A stretch of DNA of 64,000 nt from Haemonchus contortus (lineage: Eukaryota > Nematoda > Chromadorea > Rhabditida > Trichostrongylidae): positions 33,411,473 to 33,475,472 of the forward strand of contig LS997567.1 in the NCBI GenBank assembly GCA_000469685.2, read 5' to 3'. The position numbers and the translations under genes are program-made. Below the pieces are notes generated by a model. The model was given only the letters and a program-made list of their open reading frames with translations. It made no database searches and was not told the origin of the DNA. Positions 57,537 to 64,000 of the stretch are shown one piece after another; position 1 is the stretch's first letter; the number at the start of each line of letters is the position of its first letter.

Positions 57537-58790
57537 CTACTTCAAATGCTCCAAACGTGCTTTTGGGGAAGCTATTTTGGCGCAGTCTGTTGACCAATGC
57601 TCCCTACTATCACAATAGGAGCAAAATGAACTTCGAATTTTCTCTTGGGGTTGCGGTTTTACTGCCTCTTGTTTTGACAGCTCTGTTATTCCCAAATTAT
57701 CATATTCCTCTAAATCTCCCCTTCCTGTTTTATGACTCGGTCGAAAGTGGTTATGAGTTTGCTCAGTGTCCAACTCTCCTTTGAAACTGGTGAAACCTTT
57801 TCTTTGAAGGTATTCCTTTGAGTAGTCTCTGTAGATTTCGGAAGAATTTTGAATAGAAGCTACGGACTATCAAGGGATTCACCTTTGCTCACAAACTGAG
57901 CTGTGATAGCAGATAGTTGGTCGTGGAGCTTGCGCTGATTCCTCAATCGTGTGCTCAGGGAGCTCCATTGTTCTAATTGGCGATGTAAGCTCGTAATTAT
58001 TTTTTGATTGTCCCCATATATTTCCTTCAGATGGGTTTGTGCTAAATAGTAGTTGGCTGCGATTACTTGAAATCAGGAAATCGACTCGTTCGCCTCGCCC
58101 TTCAATGCCTCAGAAGATAATTAAACTTTTGAAGAACTGACAGTTGAAGGAAATGAACAGTTTTACTGAGCATTTCCCAAAAGCTTTGACATTCCCAGCT
58201 TCTTCCACTGAACACTGGCAGTGGTATTCTTGTCAGTTCCTTCGAAGCTGGTGTTTTGCTATTGTTGGATTGATCCACTGCTTCAAAGAGTGATCCACTG
58301 CTGTCTGGTCCTCTTTCTAGACAACTATGAAATGCTAACTGATCTCCAATTATTTCGAGCTTTACAAGCATAATTGTAACTCTTGAAATTGTTTCTTCTG
58401 CGTTGTTGATCTGTTCAGAAACTTTGCTTTCTTCTTCATCGTTTAGAGACTATTTTAAATTTCAACTGCACTATGCTCTGGCACAAAACTTTAGAATGCC
58501 TAGTTAACACTATTTCTTTGTTTTCAAAGATGTGGCCATAAGTGCTTGAATATTCTTTTTGCGAAGTACAACAAAATGCACTACAAGAAAAATGCTCCAA
58601 AATCCAATGCTTCTAAGAACTAGACAGGAAACTAAACGAACACTCGTTTCTAACTCGGGCTGCTTTTATGCTCTCCTATACTACAACTATTGAAAAAGTT
58701 AGTTTTCGTGAAGTCGCACCCGCTTTACTGGTGAGGTTGCTCTTCAGTTTTGAACTAGTCCTGTTGATGCTCCTTTTCTTCTTCAGTTCG
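57537..58790 (-). pseudogene. BEL gag region (DUF1759 and zinc knuckle)
   Basis: At 58371-58102 the minus strand reads LTRIPLPVFSGRSWECQSFW then TVHFLQLSVLQKFNYLL, the DUF1759 signature of BEL gag. At about 57640 it reads CSYCDSREHWSTDC, a CX2CX4HX4C zinc knuckle. Gag packages RNA into particles. Frameshifts separate the two parts. Confidence 0.8.
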
Positions 58791-58799
58791 ATATATTTA

Positions 58800-58811
58800 G
58801 CCAATGCACCA
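58800..58811 (-). promoter_or_regulatory. Primer binding site, tRNA-Gly type
   Basis: The minus strand reads TGGTGCATTGGC two bases inside the 5' LTR. This would pair with a tRNA 3' end GCCAATGCACCA, close to nematode tRNA-Gly (CCGATGCACCA). BEL/Pao elements commonly use tRNA-Gly. Confidence 0.7.
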
Positions 58812-58813
58812 CT

Positions 58814-59222
58814 TGTTGGATCGTACACTTGAGATACTGGGCTAAAACAGATGAATCGGATGAAGTGAATGAAACAGACATATCGAATGAAGCGAATGAA
58901 GCAGCTGAATCGAATGAGGCGAATGAGTCTTTATCCGTACTGCAGAGGTCTTATATGGAGGTCATTATCACTGCCTTAACACGTATGGTCACTGTCTTGG
59001 CACGTATCGATGGCCGTCTTGACACGTATAGATGGCCGTCTTTCCACCTTAAAACATGACCTTTTCATGCCAGACCACCTGTTCCCACATGTCACCAGAC
59101 AAATCTTCAGAATGGAAATTATTAATCTAAATAAACAATAAAGAACAAGCTAACGCAAAACAAAGTGAGTGGAAGAATGCTCTTCATTTGGAATGCTCTC
59201 TCCTATAGTCACGTCTGTGACA
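58814..59222 (-). repeat. 5' LTR of the BEL element
   Basis: 409 bp, TG...CA boundaries. It carries (GAATGA)-like repeats near 58860-58930 that are longer than in the other LTR. Pairwise differences from the 3' LTR include several indels. Confidence 0.9.
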
Positions 59223-60232
59223 CGCGCCAAACGCCCGCCTTCCTTGCAGGCCCAACGATCGATTTGCCAACTCCCGTCCTTATGGGACGCAACACTCACC
59301 CAATTCTAGATGGACGCGGCAAATCGCGAGGCGAAATTTCCGATGATTCAACGACTCTGGCACCTATCATCGGGGAACAGGAACAAAGTAGAGAAGATAA
59401 GTAGCACCAGCTAACTTTACTTATACTATGCGTCAAGAAAGACGATAAGATTACGACGAGGCAAAAAGATTCCCGACCAATGCACCAAAAACGTGCGGGT
59501 GGCTCAGTGATTCTTCACAAGGGCTCCGGTGATAACGGAGTAAATGCAACCAAATAATATAGTAAGCGCGGACGTTCCCGCTATTGAGGCACAGAATTAT
59601 GGTAATAAATACATTATGAGACAGATGACTTACGTCTTGCTCTTGACGCCTCATAGGGACTAGTGGAGACCACGCTTTTTGGTGGAACCGCTTGACCCCG
59701 CATCATTTAGAGGCGTGAGCTAAGTTAGGGAGTTGTCTCAGAGGTTGAGATGACAAGACATTAGAGAGGAGATCGTCGCTGTAGACGACGATAATTCTAC
59801 TTCAAAGCTGTGCCCCAATGATCACCACGAATTTTGCCGCGCGGTTTCCCACGTCCAGCCTGAATTGACCCGTACCCCTGTCCTTGGCACAAGACGGGTT
59901 TAATCGTCCCGTGAATGTGTTAAATAGTAACCCGAGTTCCCTCTGGGGTGCGCTGTTCGCATTAAAGCGCGGGCGCCGGAACCCTCAAAGTGCCGTCTTT
60001 CGAATTCCTTCCTCGTTAGAAGCAACAAGTCAGATCTTGTTCTGTCCGTAAAGGCAAATATCTCTCAGTTTCCAAGGTTGTAACGTTGTATTTGAATGGG
60101 AAGAGAGATGTTAGAAAAGTCCGGTAAATTGGAAGTTATTAGATCATATGAGCAAAATTAATAAGTAAAGTCTCCAAATCCGGGTATGCATTAATTACAG
60201 CCGTATGCTACGATTTGTGATTTCCGGTTTAG

Positions 60233-60302
60233 GCACTTTCCTGAAATTTTGCCTGCTGAAGTTCCTGAGCTTCTTGCTCCACTTGCGCTCAGCAATTTTT
60301 GA
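60233..60302 (+). CDS. Coding-like segment (possible exon)
   Basis: After acceptor atttccggtttag, one frame reads HFPEILPAEVPELLAPLALS before a stop. The opposite strand reads QVEQEAQELQQAKFQ in the same place, so strand and reality are uncertain. Confidence 0.2.
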
Positions 60303-60391
60303 TAGCATCTATACCCATATTCCTGTATGTATACTTGGTTAGCCGTGGTTGAGCGGTCAGTAAAGGTGCCTACTGAATTTCTGGCACAAAA

Positions 60392-60532
60392 ATGTCAAGC
60401 AGCGGTGAAATCAATTACAGTCTTCGTATCATTGATGCTGCTTTGGAAACTGGGAAGCGAATTATTCGATCGCTTCTCGGGATGGAAGATATTTCTGCTC
60501 GAGAACAACGAGTCTTATTGACTGCTCGCTGA
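60392..60532 (+). CDS. Short ORF, 46 aa, unknown
   Basis: ATG-initiated frame: MSSSGEINYSLRIIDAALET, then GKRIIRSLLGMEDI and SAREQRVLLTAR. Composition looks coding and helical. No family recognised; it could be an exon or a decayed transposon piece. Confidence 0.25.
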   Translation: MSSSGEINYSLRIIDAALETGKRIIRSLLGMEDISAREQRVLLTAR

Positions 60533-61493
60533 GGTTTTTACCGTTTTTTGGGTCGTTGCGTGGTCTGCACGCGGTGGCTATGTACATGTTTTATTAGGAA
60601 AGCCCAAGAAGGTATCAGCGGTGCAAAGGGTATTTACAGGGTGCGCCATAAAGTTGTTTGCTATGCATCGCATCTACAAAACAAACACGCTGTCATCTTG
60701 TATAACCGTCTCCTGTACTGAATAAAGCTCGGAGACGCTTCGGCTACTCATCTACGGTGACACGCAGAGTAAGGAGCTCCAGCCCGAGCTTTTTTTCCAT
60801 GAATACTTAGGAGCAGCAACAGTAGTGCGTTTTGAAGCGCAGGCTTTCCTCTCCACTATGGACTATATCCAGCGATCCATCACACTGTATATTGCAGGAG
60901 GATTGCAAGCTGGGATAACGTCACCAACATTGCCTCAGTACCACTTGTTCTTTTCCCATTCGTGAGCAAGTGTGTCGCAGTTTTCAAATCGTACCCCTAA
61001 AATTCTTGGACCCTCAGCTGCAGCCTTTCAGAAAAACCCTTCTCAAAGAGATTTGGATTAAGTTTTGTAATTTCCTCGACCAAAATTTGCGATATTGCTG
61101 TGATGGTAGAGATTTTGGACCAAACTATCATAAAAGAGGGAAAAAAGCAATGAGAGGCGATTCGGCACTTCTTCGCGACTTCAGCACTCGTAGTATGAAA
61201 TATACGTATACCCTGAGATCTCAACATTCCTTCGACGCTGAACACCCCTTAGTCAAAAAAAAGTCTGTCGAATCGCGTGCCGCGCGCGAGTAGCGCACGG
61301 CATTTGTCTTTTTCCCCCACTTTCTTCTCGTTAACAAGCGTATAAGGCGTCCAAGTTCTATCTGTATACAACCGTATTCACTCGGGGTAGACTCTTCTCA
61401 TCGGAGTAGAACATACAAACAAATCAGCACTCGTTTCTGCAGGTTCCGCACCGTACTCCTTCCAAAGCAATTCTATTCAGAAAAGAGGACGTA

Positions 61494-62391
61494 CAGTAGC
61501 GCTCAAAAGTCTTCGGTGAAGTGGTTCTTCAGCCGTACTTTTCAGTCGTAACTTCTTTCCTACTGGATCTATTCAAGCAAAATTTCTATATTCGGAGCGT
61601 GGATGTATTGTGAATATTGACCCCTATTAACCTGCAGTCTGATCATGTTCCAGATATTCCAAAGAGCACCAACTCATGTCAAAAGTGTACGAACGGTAAC
61701 GCCGATCACAATAGATGAGAAAAACGCACATAAGGTGCGAATAAGTGCAGACGCCAACAACTTTAGTTTTATTTATTTATTTATTTATTGAATGCACATG
61801 AAGTGCGCACTACAATGTAAGGGTAGAGCAGCAGGTACTACTGTAAGACTTTACCAGGAAAGAAAAGAAAAAAAAACAAAAAGCAGCAGTAAAAAAAACA
61901 TCATCCTGGGCTCATCGAAATAAAAGTCGAAGACAGAAACTGATTTTCACGCAACAAAACAATTGAAACAAAGGAAACGAAAAGGGGGAAGGACAGAGAT
62001 GGGGTAGGAGAGCCTGTGTGGACAGGAGGTCCGTGCTGTATTCCTAGCATTTTAACGAAGGTAGTGGTAAAATAGTCTTGAAAGGCTATACCACTTTCAA
62101 TTCGTTGGGCCTAATTTCATTCCACGTAATGTGGAAGCGGCTCGATCACGCTTAAGACTAACAAGCACACGGCCAACTCGCTTGGAGGAAACAAAACACA
62201 AGTATATGCTACCGCAACAAACACCTTACTCTACCTGTGGATATTGCAGCTTTGCAGTGTAATAGGGTTGGGAAGGGTGAAATATGCTCTAGTTAGACAT
62301 ATCCAAATTTCGTGTCATTCGGTCTACTAAGAAAAAAGTTGTGAACGAAAAAGCGTCAAAGCATTTCACCTAAGACTTTTGAGCGCTACTG
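61494..62391. mobile_element. Tc1/mariner-type MITE, 898 bp, with nested LINE tail
   Basis: The left end is TA-CAGTAGCGCTCAAAAGTCTT; the right end is its exact inverse for 20 bp followed by TA. There is no transposase. A (TTTA)n-bounded insert begins at about 61768. Confidence 0.8.
61768..61925 (-). mobile_element. LINE 3' tail with (TAAA)n on the minus strand
   Basis: Plus-strand (TTTA)5 followed by TTGAATGCACATGAAGTGCG is a TAAA-repeat tail plus 3' UTR of a minus-strand LINE, inserted in the Tc1-type MITE. No RT is readable. Confidence 0.5.
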
Positions 62392-62399
62392 TATGTGAG

Positions 62400-63390
62400 G
62401 CAAGACGACCGTTTCGAGTTGTCTTTGTCTTGTCTACGCATCGTGTTTCAAGAAACTGATATGTGGGGAATGTTGAGAAGAGGAGCGGTCCCGGAAAGGA
62501 ACTCACCAAATGCGCCCGGTGCGGATTCATAGAAACCCTCCAAACAAGGAAATCACGTCCGAAGAGTTACCATCTTTATGGTGCACTCTGTATACCCAGC
62601 CGATACGGGGTGGCAAATATAATGGAGTTATCAAAGGCAAAAAGGACACAATTCAAGGATGTCTGCATTTGAATCTCTGAATCCAGTCTCGGCGGTGTGT
62701 ATTGTACCGTCGTCGTTGGCGTCCTGTTTGCGGTTGTTGTGCCCTTTAGATGGGTAGAGTAGGTAGTTGTGGGGCATGTTGCATGCATGGCAGATTACCC
62801 CACAATCGTGTTACTGTGCAGCCTTTAAACATCGGGTGCATCGACCGATTTCTGATGTTTGCACCGCTCTGGATACCTAGTCAGGATATCGCGGGCAACG
62901 CCCGGACTGGTGCTTCACTATTTCCTGCCGTGGGGCAGAATACGCTTAGCGATTTAAGGGAGGAGCGGTTGATTAGCAGCTGTAGGGCTGCTCCGATCCT
63001 ATCCAGTCGCAGGCGACAATATTGAATAGAGATTCGTTTTTATCGGCAATAATTTTTAGAATAGTGACGAGAGGCGCTAGCTCTTGCTGATTGTCCAGTT
63101 CAACTAGAGCAGCATTCAGTTTGGCAATAGTGGGCATGATGCTTCTAGTTGGCCTTCCCTCATATACGCTTTTCTTTATCAATTGTTTTTGTTATGTACA
63201 CTATCGATGATTTTTGTTATATACATCGTCTTGCAGCAACTAAGCAACTTGAATAAATAGTAAGCGTTTCGGTGGGGTCAGTGGCGCAATATTTGAGTTG
63301 ATACCGTAGTGGGAAGTTTGCTAGTTAATGTATTTTCTGCGACAACTGGGCGATTTTATTCGTCATATTATTGGCAATATTCACTAAGAT
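62400..63390. other. No gene recognised
   Basis: Short frames only. A 69-codon minus frame (62973-63182) reads KLNAALVELDNQQELAPLV and may be a coiled-coil remnant of a retroelement. Confidence 0.3.
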
Positions 63391-63900
63391 CTTTATGTAG
63401 AGTGGACATCTTTCAATATTGTTATAATAGCAAGTAGCCCGAGCATGTAGGTGATTCCTAGTGCCCCTGCAATCACAGCCTATGCCGTTATTGTTATTTT
63501 CCACTTTCCTTCGACAATTCGTGCCGTTGGTTCCAACTCAGGGAAGTGGAAATCATTGAATGAGGGCCATGTGGTGGCCTTAAAGTTGTTCTCATCAAGC
63601 ATGGTAGTATCGGCAACCGTTTAGTTCCAATGGATTTTTTTGTCGCATTTCAAATCATTTGTGGGATTCAATAGGAGATTTGTTCAGTTCGAGTGCGATT
63701 CTAGTGGTTTAGTTGAAAAGATCGCAATCGCAGTTAATGCTACGTTCTCGCATTGAATGGTAACAACAGATTCTCTAGTGCTCCTGTGCAGGATGTTGTG
63801 ACTTCTGCTTCTCCTTGGCAATTGTGTCATCCGGTCACGGTGCTTAATTCCACGGAACATTTTTTTCAATTATGAGCTTTGCGCTATTGATTACTTGGGT
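63390..63900 (-). pseudogene. Degenerate env-like glycoprotein C-terminus (retroelement)
   Basis: The minus strand shows, in separate frames, an ectodomain-like segment (63869-63684) of the kind seen in phlebovirus-type class II glycoproteins of nematode retroelements. An acidic and aromatic stretch follows (about 63640-63500), then a hydrophobic transmembrane-like segment of about 22 residues (63415-63480). Stops and shifts interrupt it. The assignment rests on layout and composition only. Confidence 0.35.
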
Positions 63901-64000
63901 TGATCTGATAGCGAGAGCGATTTCACTCTTTGTCGAGTGCGCATGTATCTGCATGGAATCAAAGTGTATCTCCTGTTTTGTTCTGGTTTATGAACTTTGA

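Larger units (their letters stand above)
52088..59222 (-). mobile_element. BEL/Pao LTR retrotransposon, 7.1 kb, minus strand
   Basis: LTRs lie at 52088-52476 and 58814-59222, beginning TGTTGGATCG and ending GTCTGTGACA. A 5-bp duplication CGCGC is at 52083-52087 and 59223-59227. Orientation is set by the primer site at 58800-58811 and the purine tract by 52477. The internal order on the minus strand is gag, protease, RT, RNase H region, integrase, DUF5641, extra ORF. LTR divergence and many frame breaks show it is old and inactive. Confidence 0.93.
59228..61490. other. Mostly unassigned; two coding-like segments
   Basis: Downstream of the BEL element I see no clear gene. GC-rich sequence lies at 59.8-60.0 kb. 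The candidates near 60.25 and 60.4 kb are listed separately. A 107-codon plus frame (60970-61293) has no domain. Confidence 0.3.

Overview
The window reads as nuclear DNA of a nematode, probably a strongylid or hookworm-type worm. The evidence is short introns with T-rich TTTCAG-like acceptors, RTE-class and Penelope-like retroelements, a BEL/Pao LTR element primed by a Gly-type tRNA, mariner, Tc1 and pogo/Tc5 DNA transposons, TTAA-flanked MITEs and tRNA-derived SINEs. There are no operons or ribosome binding sites. Almost every long open frame is either transposon debris or an artefact of simple-sequence DNA.

Region 1 (about 1.2-31.2 kb, + strand) holds one large host gene, which I assembled from at least 15 phase-compatible exons. 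It encodes a Gln-rich, coiled-coil protein with an acidic C-terminus. I do not recognise the family; the layout recalls a transcriptional regulator or coactivator. Its introns carry RTE fragments, a palindromic pair of 5'-truncated Penelope-like elements (5.65-6.93 kb), a pogo/Tc5-like DNA transposon (7.2-9.4 kb), a 1.5 kb AC-rich array with about 326-bp higher-order structure, and a 9.2 kb CAT-based satellite (12.45-21.63 kb).

Region 2 (26-47.3 kb) is a transposon graveyard. It contains several decayed copies of one RTE family (some fused to each other or internally deleted), a second RTE family with two snap-back inverted duplications inside its reverse transcriptase, TTAA-type MITEs, GC-box minisatellites, an 88-bp tandem repeat split by a fold-back element with an 8-bp target duplication, and a mariner relic.

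Region 3 (48-59.2 kb) holds an inverted SINE-like pair, an internally deleted mariner with intact terminal repeats and TA duplication, and a nearly complete BEL/Pao element of 7.1 kb on the minus strand. That element has two LTRs, a 5-bp CGCGC duplication, a Gly-type primer site, a polypurine tract, and gag, protease, RT, integrase and DUF5641 remnants. It also has an extra gag-like coiled-coil/zinc-knuckle ORF in the position where env genes normally sit.

Region 4 (59.2-64 kb) has a Tc1-type MITE carrying a LINE tail, two weak coding-like segments, and a degenerate env-like glycoprotein C-terminus on the minus strand.
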